A DNA stretch of 42,482 nt from Myxococcales bacterium (GCA_012744445.1 JAAYBZ010000180.1:1-42482), one strand, 5' to 3'; shown: positions 1 to 12,338, numbered from the stretch's first letter. A program made the numbers and translations. Notes: generated from the letters alone by a model not told the origin.

Positions 1-143
1 GAGCTCGGCCACTCACGGAGCGAGCCGTCGACGCGCACGGCCTTGGCGCCGACCTCGACGAAGGAGATCGGCTCGTCGGCCTCCGCGGCGAGCGGGAGGG
101 CGAGGAGGAGCGAGAAGGCGACGATGGACGAGGTACGGCGCAT
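1..143 (-). CDS. Secreted protein, N-terminal fragment
   Basis: Only the first 47 codons are inside the window; the gene runs off the left edge. Read on the minus strand, it starts with Met-Arg-Arg, a hydrophobic stretch (IVAFSLLLALPLAA) and a plausible signal peptidase I site after AEA, followed by DEPISFVEVGAKAVRVDG. This looks like a Sec signal peptide, so the product is probably exported. The mature part is too short to assign a family. The gene lies downstream of rlmN on the same strand but has its own promoter-like element, an extended -10 TGCTAGGGT 12 bases before the ATG. I do not recognise the gene. Confidence 0.6.
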   Translation of the reverse strand, partial: MRRTSSIVAFSLLLALPLAAEADEPISFVEVGAKAVRVDGSLREWPS

Positions 144-155
144 GACCGGGGCGGA

Positions 156-164
156 ACCCTAGCA
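156..164 (-). promoter_or_regulatory. Extended -10 element (TGCTAGGGT) for the secreted-protein gene
   Basis: TGC-TAGGGT reads toward the ATG at 143, leaving 12 bases to the start codon. The same nine bases recur at 21266-21274 before the radical SAM gene. I see no convincing -35 at the usual distance. Assignment rests on pattern only. Confidence 0.4.
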
Positions 165-195
165 AGGCCATCGACGCGTTCGCTAGCCGGTCGAT

Positions 196-1344
196 TCAAA
201 CGGCGAGGCCGAGCCCGCGCTTCTTCCGCGGCGCCGCGCCGTGGAGCGCGAGCTGGCCGCAGGCCGCGTCCACCTCGGCGCCGCGCTGCTTGCGGATGAA
301 GGCCGGGAGGCCGCGATCGAAGAGCCGCTTTTGGAAGGCGAGCACCGCTTCCGTGGCGGGCGCGCCGAGCGAGCTGCCCGAGATCGGGTTCATCGGGATG
401 AGGTTCACCTTGGCGGGCACGCGGGCGAGGAGCCTCGCGAGCGCGTCGGCCTCCGAGAGCGAGTCGTTCACGCCTTCGATGAGCGTGTACTCGATGGTGA
501 TGCGGCGCCGCTTGGGCATCGGATAGCGCGCCAGGCAGGCCATGAGCTCGCCCAGGCCGTGCTTGCGGTTGATCGGCATGATCTGCGAGCGGCGCTCGTC
601 GGAGACCGAGTGGAGCGAGACCGCGAGCGCGATCTGCCCGCCGAAGTCACGGCCGAGCCGATCGATCTGCGGCACGAGGCCGCTCGTGGAGAGGGTCACG
701 CGGCGCTTGGAGAGGCCGATGCCCTCGGGGTGCGTGAGGAGCACGAGCGCGCGCGCGACGTTCTCGTAATTGTGGAGCGGCTCGCCCATGCCCATGAGGA
801 CCACGTTGCGGATCCGCTCCTCGCCCTCGAGGAGCGTGCGACCCAGGAGGACCTGCGAGACGATCTCGGCGGCGCTGAGGTGGCGCTTGAGCCCCGCCAC
901 GCCCGAGGCGCAGAAGACGCAGCCCATCGCGCAGCCCACCTGGCTGGAGATGCACTGGGTGACGACGTCGCCGGGGAGGCGCTCGATCTCGTCCTCGTCG
1001 CTCGCGTCCGGATCCAGGCGCTCGAGCATCGGGATGAGGACGCTCTCCACTTCCTTGCCGTCGTCCATGCGCACGAGGAGCTTGCGCGTGCGATCGGACG
1101 CCCGGTGCATCTTGCCGAGCGAGAGCGGGAGGCCGAGCCCCTCTTCGGCGAGGCGGGCGCGGAGGGTCTTCGGCAGATTGGTCATCGCCTCGGGATCGAA
1201 GACGCCGCGGCGGTGTATCCAGTCGAAGACCTGCTTGCCCCGATAGGCGGGCTCACCCCACGAGACGAGCACTTCGGCCCACTCTTCGGGGAGCCGCTCG
1301 AGCGGGTGGGTGGCAGGAGCCAAGGTGGGGCGCGGAATCGCCAT
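196..1344 (-). CDS. rlmN: 23S rRNA (adenine-2503-C2) methyltransferase RlmN
   Basis: Radical SAM enzyme that methylates C2 of A2503 in 23S rRNA; the E. coli family member also modifies A37 of some tRNAs. The 382-residue product (from MAIPRPTL) carries the diagnostic CxxxCxxC cluster as CAMGCVFC (Cys 138, 142, 145), the SAM-binding GMGEPLHNY segment and the C-terminal VDAACGQL with the catalytic methyl-carrying Cys. An N-terminal helical segment with PAYRGKQVFDWI is typical of RlmN and absent from most other radical SAM enzymes. Length matches the family. A TTG 12 codons upstream is open but adds a basic, unconserved extension, so I chose the ATG. It is divergent from the lipoprotein/TonB operon. 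No obvious Shine-Dalgarno is seen. Confidence 0.95.
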   Translation of the reverse strand: MAIPRPTLAPATHPLERLPEEWAEVLVSWGEPAYRGKQVFDWIHRRGVFDPEAMTNLPKTLRARLAEEGLGLPLSLGKMHRASDRTRKLLVRMDDGKEVESVLIPMLERLDPDASDEDEIERLPGDVVTQCISSQVGCAMGCVFCASGVAGLKRHLSAAEIVSQVLLGRTLLEGEERIRNVVLMGMGEPLHNYENVARALVLLTHPEGIGLSKRRVTLSTSGLVPQIDRLGRDFGGQIALAVSLHSVSDERRSQIMPINRKHGLGELMACLARYPMPKRRRITIEYTLIEGVNDSLSEADALARLLARVPAKVNLIPMNPISGSSLGAPATEAVLAFQKRLFDRGLPAFIRKQRGAEVDAACGQLALHGAAPRKKRGLGLAV

Positions 1345-1392
1345 TCGCCGGATCGTTCGGCAGCGACGGCCGCTTGGCAAGCGAACGCGCGT

Positions 1393-1420
1393 TTGATCTC
1401 GGGGGGGCTTCCCTTATCAT
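1393..1420 (+). promoter_or_regulatory. Sigma-70-like promoter of the lipoprotein-TonB operon
   Basis: TTGATC (1393-1398), 16-base spacer, TATCAT (1415-1420). Transcription would begin near 1427, just before the ATG at 1434. The alternative ATG at 1419 lies inside the -10 hexamer, which argues against it as the translation start. Confidence 0.45.
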
Positions 1421-1433
1421 GCGCCTGACTCCG

Positions 1434-2207
1434 ATGCGGACCGCCCTCCCCCTCGCGTGTGCGCTCTTCCTCTGGTCGGCCTTCGCGGGATGCGAGGGCG
1501 CCGCCGAACCCTCGCGCGTCACGCTCCCCCTGCGCGCCGACGCCAGCGGGCTCTCGCCCGCGGAGAGCGATCTCGGCTACGCGGTGGAGATCACCGAGGC
1601 CAAGCTGTCCGTCGCCGACTTCACCTTCGCCACGCCCGGCGAGCTCCACACGCGGTGGCTCCGGCTCACGTCGGTCGCGCGCGCCCACCCGGGGCACTAC
1701 GAGGGCGGGAGCGTGATCGGCGAGCTCCGCGGCCGCTTCGTGGTGGACTTCATGGCCAGCGAGGGCACGCTCGGCACGGCCACGATGCTCGTCGGCACCT
1801 ACGCGAGCGCCAACTTCCGCTTCGAGACCGCCGAGGACGACGCGGCTCCGCCCCTCGCCGGTCATACGGCGCTCCTCCGCGGCCGCGCGAGCCGTGACGA
1901 CGCGAGCGTGACCTTCACCTTCGTCGTCGATGCCCCCGCCATGCGCGAGCTCGTCGGTGCGCCCTTCGAGGCCACGCTCACCGAGACCTCGGGCGGCGCC
2001 CTCGGGTTCCGCCTGCTCTCCTACGACCCGCGGAGCGACGCCACGCTCTTCGACGGAATCGACTTCTTCGCCCTCGACGCCGACGAGGCGGGCGAGATCA
2101 TCGTGGATCCCACGTCCGAGGGCGCAGCGTCCGAGGCCTATTTCGAGCTGCGTCGCCGCCTGCTCGCCCACGACTTCTACGACGTCCGTCACCTCCCCGA
2201 GGAGTGA
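1434..2207 (+). CDS. Predicted lipoprotein, first of a related pair beside a TonB receptor
   Basis: A 257-residue protein with a lipoprotein signal: MRTALPLACALFLWSAF followed by AGC, giving Cys20 as the likely lipidated residue. The mature part is acidic and beta-rich. Segments such as VGTYASANF, GRASRDDASVTF and LFDGIDFFALDADEAGEI have counterparts in the next gene (GTYDDARF, GRAQKDG, a DADxDDDxI loop), so the two appear to be divergent paralogues. The motif AHPGHYEGG could contribute metal ligands, but this is inference. The gene is first in a probable operon, 4 bases from the next gene and two genes before a TonB-dependent receptor, suggesting a surface role in binding or handing over the receptor's substrate. 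An in-frame ATG at 1419 would add five residues. Family not recognised by name. Confidence 0.75.
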   Translation: MRTALPLACALFLWSAFAGCEGAAEPSRVTLPLRADASGLSPAESDLGYAVEITEAKLSVADFTFATPGELHTRWLRLTSVARAHPGHYEGGSVIGELRGRFVVDFMASEGTLGTATMLVGTYASANFRFETAEDDAAPPLAGHTALLRGRASRDDASVTFTFVVDAPAMRELVGAPFEATLTETSGGALGFRLLSYDPRSDATLFDGIDFFALDADEAGEIIVDPTSEGAASEAYFELRRRLLAHDFYDVRHLPEE

Positions 2208-2211
2208 TCCC

Positions 2212-2934
2212 ATGAAGCTGTATTACTTCCTTTCCGCCCTCGTCCTCGCCCTCCTCGCCTCCGCCTGCGGAGACGACGGTGACGCCGAGGGCACCATCGT
2301 CGTCACGGCCTACGGCGAGGAATTCGTCGAGGAGGGGCTCACCACCGACGACGGCTGGGACGTCCAATTCGATCGCTTCGACGTGAGCTTCGGCGGGGTC
2401 TCCATCGCGGACGCGATCGTCACGGCCGCGACCACCGTCGACGTCGCCGTCCCGAGCGCCGGCCAGGGTCACGAGATCGGGCGCGTGACGGTCCCCACGG
2501 GCACCTACGACGACGCGCGCTTCACCATCACGCGTGTGGCCATCGAGGGCCGCGCCCAGAAGGACGGCGTCGAGAAGCGCTTCGCCCTCGCGTTCGATGA
2601 CGCCGTCTCGTACAGCCTCTGCGAGACCTCCACCCGCGTCCGCAAGGGCGCCGAGGCGCGCTTCGAGATCACGATCCACGCCGATCACCTCTTCTTCGAC
2701 AGCCGCGCGTCCGCCGAGCCGAACCTCCTCTTCCAGGCCCTCGCCGACGCGGACGCGGACGACGACGACGTGATCACCGAGGACGAGCTCGAGGCCGCAG
2801 GCCTCGGCGCCTACGATCCCGGGAGCGACGGCGCCGACATCGACAACCTCTGGGATTATCTCGAGCGGCTGATCACCGAGATCGGCCACGCCGACGGAGA
2901 AGCCCACTGCGTCGCGACGCGCATCGTCGATTGA
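2212..2934 (+). CDS. Predicted lipoprotein with an EF-hand-like loop
   Basis: A 240-residue protein with signal MKLYYFLSALVLALLASAC, lipobox LASAC and Cys19 as the acylation site. The C-terminal third contains DADDDDVITEDE, which fits the canonical 12-position EF-hand loop (acidic at 1, 3 and 5, Ile at 8, Glu at 12), so calcium or another divalent cation may bind there. The body (FDRFDVSFGGVSIADA, GHEIGRVTVPTGTYDDARF) resembles the preceding lipoprotein in layout. The start is 4 bases after the preceding stop, and the stop overlaps the TTG start of the TonB receptor, so all three are probably co-translated. This supports a joint envelope function. Substrate unknown; metal or metal-complex uptake is possible but not shown. 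Confidence 0.8.
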   Translation: MKLYYFLSALVLALLASACGDDGDAEGTIVVTAYGEEFVEEGLTTDDGWDVQFDRFDVSFGGVSIADAIVTAATTVDVAVPSAGQGHEIGRVTVPTGTYDDARFTITRVAIEGRAQKDGVEKRFALAFDDAVSYSLCETSTRVRKGAEARFEITIHADHLFFDSRASAEPNLLFQALADADADDDDVITEDELEAAGLGAYDPGSDGADIDNLWDYLERLITEIGHADGEAHCVATRIVD

Positions 2935-4982
2935 GCCCCTTCGCCCGAGCCCTCGTCGCCCTCGCGATCGCGATCGGCCCCGCGTCGAGCGTGCGCGCGC
3001 ACGATCCCGACGAAGACGAGGCCATCTTCCGCGCGGAGGCCACCGTCGAGCTCGAGGACGAAGAGCCGGCGTCCACCACGCGGCTGAGCTCGCGGGACGT
3101 CCTGTCCGTCCCGCGCCGGACGGCCGAGGACGCACTCCGGCTCGTCCCCGGCGTCACGCTCGTCCAGCACGGCAGCGAGGGCAAGGGTTACCAATTCTTC
3201 ATCCGCGGCTTCGACGCGGTCCACGGCGCCGATCTCGAGGTGACGGTCGAGGGCGTGCCCCTCAACGAGTGGTCGAACGTCCACGGCCACGGCTACCTCG
3301 ACCTCGGCTTCATCCCTCCCGAGCTCATCGACTCGGTCGAGGTCACCAAGGGCCCCTTCTCCCTCGACCAGGGCGCGTTCGCGCTCGCGGGCACGGCGCG
3401 TTACCGCCTCGGCGTCGCCGATGACGCGAGGGGCCTGCGCGCGGCCTATACCGTGGGCAGCACCAACCGGCATCGCGGCCTCGTCACCTTCACGCCGCGC
3501 GACGGAGACGGCCGCGACTTCGTCGCCGTCGAGGCGCTCCACGACGACGGCTTCGGATCGCGCCGGCGGATCGATCGCGGCGCGCTCCTCGGCCGCCTCC
3601 GCTTCTTCGACGACGCGCGGGGCACGCTCACCGGCACCCTCGCCCTCCACGCGGCCTCGTTCCAGCTCCCCGGCATGTTGCGGAACCAGGACGTCGACGA
3701 TGGCCGGATCGGCTTCTACGGCGCCTACGACCGCGGCATGCATGGCGCCTCCCGCCGCGCGCTCGTCTCCCTCGAATACGAGCGGAGGACCGATCGCGGC
3801 GAGACCACGGCGCGGATCTCGGGCGGGCTCCGCAGCCTCGAGCTCCTCGAGAACTACACGGGCTTCCTCCTCGACCCGGAGCACGGCGATCGTCGGGCGC
3901 AGGCGCACCGCGCCGCGTCGTTCGGCGCCTCGCTCGACCACGTCCAGCGCGTCCATGAGCGCGTCTCGCTCCTCTTCGGCCTCGGCGTGCGCGGCGACGT
4001 CTTCGCCCAGGATCAGACGCACGTCGACTTCGACACGGGCGAGGCCCTCTCCGTCCAGCGAGATCTCGCTGCGACGCAATCCGTCACGCACGCCATGCTC
4101 GGCCTCCGCGCGCGCGTCGGCGAGGTCTTCCGCCTCACGGCCGGCGCGCGCCTCGACCTCGTGCAGATCGCGGCGCGCGACCGGATCGATCCGGATCGCT
4201 CCGACCGCGGCCTCCTCGTCGTCGCTTCACCCCGCGTGGTCGCGAGCTTTCCCGTGAGCCACCACGTGGAGCCGACCTTCGCCTACGGGCGCGGCTTCCG
4301 GCCGCCCGAGGCGCGCGCGTTCACGAGCTTCATGCCCGATCGCATCGGCGTGGGCACCGACGTCTACGGCGGAGGCGAGGCCACGCACACCGCGAGCGAC
4401 GCCTTCGAGCTCGGCGCGCGCTTCTACGTGAGCCGCTTCCTCTACGGCGAGATCTCGGCCTTCGCGACCCTCGTCGCGCGGGAGTCGATCTACGACCACC
4501 TCTCGGGCACCAACCTCGCGCTCAACCGCACGCGGCGGCTCGGCGGCGAGCTCCGCCTCGCCTCGCGTCCGCTCGACTGGCTCGAGCTCGTCTTCGACGG
4601 AACCGGCGTGGACGCGCGCTTCCCCGGCTCGGGCGCGCCCGTGCCGCTCGCGCCGCGCTTCTTCGGGACCTTCCGCGCCATCGCCACGCACGGAAGCGGC
4701 GTCCGCGGCGGGCTCCGTTTGATGGGCCTCACGCCCCGGCCGCTGCCTCACGGCGCGATGGGCTCGTCGTACTTCACGCTCGATCTCACGGCGGGGTACA
4801 CGTTCAAATGGCTCCGCCTCGATCTCGACGTGGAGAACCTCACCAACCGCCGGAACCGCGAGGGCGAGTACCACTTCGCGAGCCATTGGGCGCGCGGCGC
4901 CACGCCGAGCGAGATCCCCGTGCTCCAGTCGATCGCGGGGCCGCCCTTCAACGCGCGGCTCACGATCTCCATCGTGTACTGA
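2931..4982 (+). CDS. TonB-dependent outer-membrane receptor
   Basis: A 683-residue outer-membrane protein. The start is TTG, in a TTGA overlap with the previous stop; it gives a good Sec signal (MSPFARALVALAIAIG, cleavage after VRA). A plug domain follows at about residues 45-165, with typical features: RTAEDALRLVPGVTL, FFIRGFDAVHG, and LIDSVEVTKGPFSLDQGAFALAGT. The rest is a beta-barrel rich in alternating hydrophobics that ends in an aromatic residue (TISIVY), as expected for Bam recognition. No TonB-box sequence is obvious. The loop WSNVHGHGYLD is His-rich. With the two upstream lipoproteins it forms a probable uptake operon; the cargo cannot be told from sequence. A terminator hairpin follows within 10 bases. 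Confidence 0.9.
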   Translation: MSPFARALVALAIAIGPASSVRAHDPDEDEAIFRAEATVELEDEEPASTTRLSSRDVLSVPRRTAEDALRLVPGVTLVQHGSEGKGYQFFIRGFDAVHGADLEVTVEGVPLNEWSNVHGHGYLDLGFIPPELIDSVEVTKGPFSLDQGAFALAGTARYRLGVADDARGLRAAYTVGSTNRHRGLVTFTPRDGDGRDFVAVEALHDDGFGSRRRIDRGALLGRLRFFDDARGTLTGTLALHAASFQLPGMLRNQDVDDGRIGFYGAYDRGMHGASRRALVSLEYERRTDRGETTARISGGLRSLELLENYTGFLLDPEHGDRRAQAHRAASFGASLDHVQRVHERVSLLFGLGVRGDVFAQDQTHVDFDTGEALSVQRDLAATQSVTHAMLGLRARVGEVFRLTAGARLDLVQIAARDRIDPDRSDRGLLVVASPRVVASFPVSHHVEPTFAYGRGFRPPEARAFTSFMPDRIGVGTDVYGGGEATHTASDAFELGARFYVSRFLYGEISAFATLVARESIYDHLSGTNLALNRTRRLGGELRLASRPLDWLELVFDGTGVDARFPGSGAPVPLAPRFFGTFRAIATHGSGVRGGLRLMGLTPRPLPHGAMGSSYFTLDLTAGYTFKWLRLDLDVENLTNRRNREGEYHFASHWARGATPSEIPVLQSIAGPPFNARLTISIVY

Positions 4983-4992
4983 GCGCGACACG

Positions 4993-5024
4993 CCGAGGGA
5001 CGCGGCCTGGGCCACGTCCCTCGG
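4993..5024. terminator. Bidirectional terminator hairpin between convergent genes
   Basis: A perfect 10-bp inverted repeat, CCGAGGGACG (4993-5002) and CGTCCCTCGG (5015-5024), sits in the 48-base gap between the TonB receptor and dapD, which converge. There is no T-run, as is common in very GC-rich genomes. Confidence 0.6.
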
Positions 5025-5030
5025 GCTCGA

Positions 5031-5864
<834 letters not shown>

Positions 5865-5872
5865 CGAACGCC

Positions 5873-6292
5873 TCAGGCGATCTCGAACTCGGGGAAGAAG
5901 TAGGCGACCTCGATCTTGGCGTTCTCGAGGCTGTCGGAGCCGTGCACCGCGTTCTCGCCGATGCTCGAGGCGTAGGCCTTGCGGATGGTGCCCTCGGCCG
6001 CGTTGGCCGGGTTGGTCGCGCCCATGAGCTCGCGATAGCGGGCGACGGCGTTCTCGCCCTCGAGGACGCTCACGACCACCGGGCCGCGCGTCATGAACTC
6101 GACGAGCTCACCGAAGAAGGGACGCTCCTTGTGGACGGCGTAGAAGCCCTCGGCGGCCTTCTGGCTGAGGTGGACCATCCGCATCGCGCGGATCTTGAGG
6201 CCCGCGCCCTCGATCATGGCGAGGATGTTGCCGATGTTGTTCTTCTCGACGGCGTCGGGCTTGATGATGCTGAGGGTGCGTTCGATGGCCAT
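5873..6292 (-). CDS. ndk: Nucleoside diphosphate kinase
   Basis: Transfers the gamma phosphate of ATP to NDPs through a phospho-histidine. The 139-residue product starts [18 protein letters not shown] and contains the active-site segment NAVHGSDS with His117. Length and motifs are standard. GGGAA upstream of the ATG is a good ribosome site. It is the first gene of a two-gene unit with dapD. A promoter (TTGCGA-16-TATCAA) and a 12-bp palindrome at the predicted transcription start lie upstream. Confidence 0.97.
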   Translation of the reverse strand: MAIERTLSIIKPDAVEKNNIGNILAMIEGAGLKIRAMRMVHLSQKAAEGFYAVHKERPFFGELVEFMTRGPVVVSVLEGENAVARYRELMGATNPANAAEGTIRKAYASSIGENAVHGSDSLENAKIEVAYFFPEFEIA

Positions 6293-6334
6293 GATGATTC
6301 CCGTGTGGAGTGCGTTCGCCTCGACGAACTTCGG

Positions 6335-6346
6335 GCGAAATTTCGC
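6335..6346. promoter_or_regulatory. 12-bp palindrome at the ndk transcription start
   Basis: GCGAAATTTCGC is a perfect dyad in an otherwise GC-rich gap. It lies just downstream of the ndk -10 element (6351-6356 on the minus strand) and would cover the +1 position, a place where a repressor dimer could block transcription. No regulator is identified. Confidence 0.4.
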
Positions 6347-6350
6347 GGGC

Positions 6351-6378
6351 TTGATAGCGCAGATGGCGAGCTTCGCAA
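6351..6378 (-). promoter_or_regulatory. Sigma-70-like promoter for ndk-dapD
   Basis: On the minus strand: TTGCGA (6373-6378), 16-base spacer, TATCAA (6351-6356). It predicts a leader of about 50 bases before the ndk ATG. The 153-base divergent gap also serves the gene at 6446, which has only a weak CATGCT element 9 bases before its ATG. Confidence 0.45.
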
Positions 6379-6445
6379 CGCGCGGCGCCTACACGCCTCG
6401 CGCAGGCGAGCACACGCGCTCACTCTCTGGCATGCTTCGGGCGCC

Positions 6446-7237
6446 ATGACGGACTCGTTCGACATCGCCTCCGTGCTCGGAGTTCGCTTCGTCCCTCGCC
6501 TCATCCGCGAGGTGCTCGAGGCCGGCCGCGAAGCGCTCTCCATCGCCGAGCGCGGTCTCCACGCCGAGAAGAAGAGCGACGCGAGCCCGGTCACCGAGGC
6601 CGATCGCCGCGTCGAGTCGCGCATCCGCGCCTTCCTCTCCCGTGAGGTGCCCCACGCGAGCATCCTCGGCGAAGAAGAAGGTCAGAGCGGATCGGGCAAG
6701 AACCTCCTCTTCCACGTCGACCCCATCGATGGCACGCGCGCCTTCCTCCGCGGCATGCCCACCTGGTCGATCCTCATCGGGCTCGAGGATGCGGGCGTCC
6801 CCGTCTTCGGGCTCGCGTACATGCCCGCGGCCGACGACCTCTTCGTAGGATGGCTCGGCGGCGGCGCCTACTTGAACGGCCGCCCGCTCCAGGTCTCCAA
6901 GGTGCCCACGCTCGCCGAGGCCGCCATCTCCCACGGCGGGCTCCAACAGTTCGGGCGCGACGTCGACTTCGCCGTCCTCGAGCGGCTCTCCAAGGCCAGC
7001 TACACCGCGCGGGGCTACGCCGACTTCGACGGCTACCGCCAGCTCCTCCTCGGCCGCGTCGACGCGATGATCGACCCCGACGTGAAGAGCTACGACATCT
7101 GCGCGGCGGCCGTGCTCGTGCGCGAGGCCGGCGGTCGTTTCACCGACATGAAGGGGAACGACACGATCCACGGCGGCGCGGGGCTCGCGAGCAACGGCCT
7201 CATCCACGACGAGCTCCTCGAGGTCGTGGGCGCATGA
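6446..7237 (+). CDS. Inositol-monophosphatase-family phosphatase (HisN-like)
   Basis: A 263-residue member of the Mg-dependent inositol monophosphatase superfamily. Metal and phosphate ligands are visible: GEEEG (around residues 75-79), DPIDGTRAF (91-99), and the C-terminal VKSYDICAAAVLVREAGG corresponding to the usual WDxAAG segment. The 'DPIDGTRAF' form with Phe and the overall length resemble HisN-type histidinol-phosphate phosphatases more than SuhB or CysQ, but no histidine gene is near, so the substrate is left open. The gene is divergent from ndk and coupled to the next gene by an ATGA overlap. No strong ribosome site is visible. Confidence 0.85.
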   Translation: MTDSFDIASVLGVRFVPRLIREVLEAGREALSIAERGLHAEKKSDASPVTEADRRVESRIRAFLSREVPHASILGEEEGQSGSGKNLLFHVDPIDGTRAFLRGMPTWSILIGLEDAGVPVFGLAYMPAADDLFVGWLGGGAYLNGRPLQVSKVPTLAEAAISHGGLQQFGRDVDFAVLERLSKASYTARGYADFDGYRQLLLGRVDAMIDPDVKSYDICAAAVLVREAGGRFTDMKGNDTIHGGAGLASNGLIHDELLEVVGA

Positions 7238-8574
7238 AGAAGAGCGAACAGCGGCGACTCCGGGCCATCTGGCTCGCCGTCTTCGTGGTCTTCGTCGCCG
7301 CCGCGTCGCTCCTCCTCATCTGGCCGCGCCACATCGTGGCGCGCCATCACGCGCTCGAAGAGCGGCTCGAGACCGCCATCGCCCACCTCGCGCGGCGGAG
7401 CTGGGAGCGCCCGCCGCTCCGTGACGAGACTCGGCCCGGGAACGCCGTCGAAGCCTCGATGCACGCCTCCGTCGGCTTCGCCGACCTGCCCCTCGTCGGC
7501 ACCCCGGAGCTCGACGCTGCGCTCCGTACCGGCGTCGTCCCCGACGCGCTCGAGCCCATCCTCGCGGAGCAATCGGATCGGCTCCGCCGCTTCGAGGAGA
7601 GCACGCTGCGCACCTTCTCGAGGCGCGTCGGCTCCTTCGAGTCCGCGCCCGATCCCCACCTCCGCGACCGACGCGCCGGCGTCCAACTCCTCCTCGCGAG
7701 CGCGCTCGGTGAGCCGCCCGTCCGGTGTGGGGAGCGCGTGGCCGCGGCCGTCCGCATCGCCCAGGACGCGAGCGCCGGCGGCGGGCTCGAGGAGGCCGCG
7801 CACGCGGCGAGCGAGATCGATCTCGCCCTCGACGTCCTGCCCCGTTGCTTCGAGAACGCCACGGAGGAGGCGCTCGACGAGCTGGCCCCGAGCGTCTCCC
7901 CGCTCGCGGACACCTTCCGGCTGCTCGCCGAGCACCCGGTGCCCATCGGCTACGCCCTCGAGCACGCCGCGCTCATGCAGGCGCTCGCCGTCTCGCGCAA
8001 GACCGCGCCCGGCGAGTCCGCTTTCGACGTCTTCGACGTACGCACCACGCTCGAGCGACCGGCGCAGCTCAAGGCATTCGAGCAGATCCTCGACGTCGCG
8101 GAGTCGCTCTCGCAGCTCGAGCGCTACGACTATCCGGCGCTCCTCTCGGAGGCGATCTCCCGATTCGAGGAGCTCCCCATCGGCGTCGAGCCGGATCTCG
8201 GCCGCCGCATCGATGCCTTCGTGGTCCTGCGACGCCACGGCGAGAGCGTGGCCCGGCTCCGCGCCGCGGCCGTGGCCCTCCACGACCTCGCCGAGCCTGC
8301 CGAGGGAGGCCCGCCCGCGTGGTCGCGCGAGCCGAGCCTCGTCGATCCGTTCGACGGTGCGCCGCTCCGCCATCGTATCGATGGTGAGACGCTCGTCGTC
8401 TGGTCCGTGGGCCATGATGGAATCGACCACCACGGATCGCGGGAGCTCCGCGTGGGCGACGTCCCCGCCGACGTGGTCTTCGCCCTTCGTACGCGGCGTC
8501 GACCCGAAGATTTGCCGAGCGCACCGTCGGAGGATGGCGACCGCGAGCCCACGTCGACCGACGGCTCGGGTTGA
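7234..8574 (+). CDS. Membrane-anchored protein of unknown function
   Basis: A 446-residue protein not recognised by family. It has a basic N-terminus (MKKSEQRRLRAIW), then one transmembrane segment at about residues 11-30 (IWLAVFVVFVAAASLLLIW), then a largely helical domain of about 400 residues that should lie outside the cytoplasm. Near the C-terminus, VDPFDGAPLRHRIDGETLV and WSVGHDGIDHHG resemble the 'DPF-G-PL-Y ... YSVG-DG-DDGG' signature seen at the end of many pseudopilin-like or planctomycete/myxobacterial surface proteins. The start ATG overlaps the stop of the phosphatase gene (ATGA), so the two are probably translated together. The last 20 residues are charged and look disordered. 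Confidence 0.75.
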   Translation: MKKSEQRRLRAIWLAVFVVFVAAASLLLIWPRHIVARHHALEERLETAIAHLARRSWERPPLRDETRPGNAVEASMHASVGFADLPLVGTPELDAALRTGVVPDALEPILAEQSDRLRRFEESTLRTFSRRVGSFESAPDPHLRDRRAGVQLLLASALGEPPVRCGERVAAAVRIAQDASAGGGLEEAAHAASEIDLALDVLPRCFENATEEALDELAPSVSPLADTFRLLAEHPVPIGYALEHAALMQALAVSRKTAPGESAFDVFDVRTTLERPAQLKAFEQILDVAESLSQLERYDYPALLSEAISRFEELPIGVEPDLGRRIDAFVVLRRHGESVARLRAAAVALHDLAEPAEGGPPAWSREPSLVDPFDGAPLRHRIDGETLVVWSVGHDGIDHHGSRELRVGDVPADVVFALRTRRRPEDLPSAPSEDGDREPTSTDGSG

Positions 8575-8616
8575 CGCAAGATTGGTGAGGGGACAAAGAG
8601 GCCGCGACGTGGTCTC
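8571..8616 (+). promoter_or_regulatory. Possible promoter and operator dyad upstream of fadN
   Basis: The 123-base gap before fadN holds TTGACG at 8571-8576, a good -35, but only a weak -10 near 8594-8599. Next to it is an imperfect 19-bp dyad, GAGGCCGCGACGTGGTCTC (8598-8616), with 7 of 9 symmetric pairs matched. Its place at or just after the promoter would suit a fatty-acid-responsive repressor. Nothing else is recognised in the gap apart from the ribosome site AAGGGA near 8682. Confidence 0.3.
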
Positions 8617-8697
8617 GTGACGCGCTCCACCGCCGACCTCGGCGCACCTGGGAGCTCACGCGAGCCACGAACGCGACGACGAAAGGGAACGTCCAAG

Positions 8698-11070
<2,373 letters not shown>

Positions 11071-11106
11071 CCCCACCGGATCGACCCCCAACCAAGGAAA
11101 CAAGCC

Positions 11107-12270
<1,164 letters not shown>

Positions 12271-12293
12271 TCCCCACCTCCTGCGCCATCTCC

Positions 12294-12326
12294 CGAGAGG
12301 GCACGCCCACCCGGCGTGCCCTCTCG
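12294..12326 (+). terminator. Terminator hairpin after fadA
   Basis: A perfect 13-bp stem, CGAGAGGGCACGC (12294-12306) with GCGTGCCCTCTCG (12314-12326) and a 7-base loop, starts 24 bases after the fadA stop. No T-run follows. It is the strongest hairpin seen in the window. Confidence 0.75.
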
Positions 12327-12338
12327 CCGTTCCGTCCC

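Noticed and set aside
1419-1433. ATG at 1419 as start of the first lipoprotein
   Set aside because: It overlaps the -10 hexamer TATCAT; the ATG at 1434 gives a standard 20-residue lipoprotein signal. Not fully excluded.
6446-7237. Naming the inositol-monophosphatase-family gene hisN, suhB or cysQ
   Set aside because: The motifs fit the superfamily, but substrate cannot be settled from sequence and there are no pathway neighbours.
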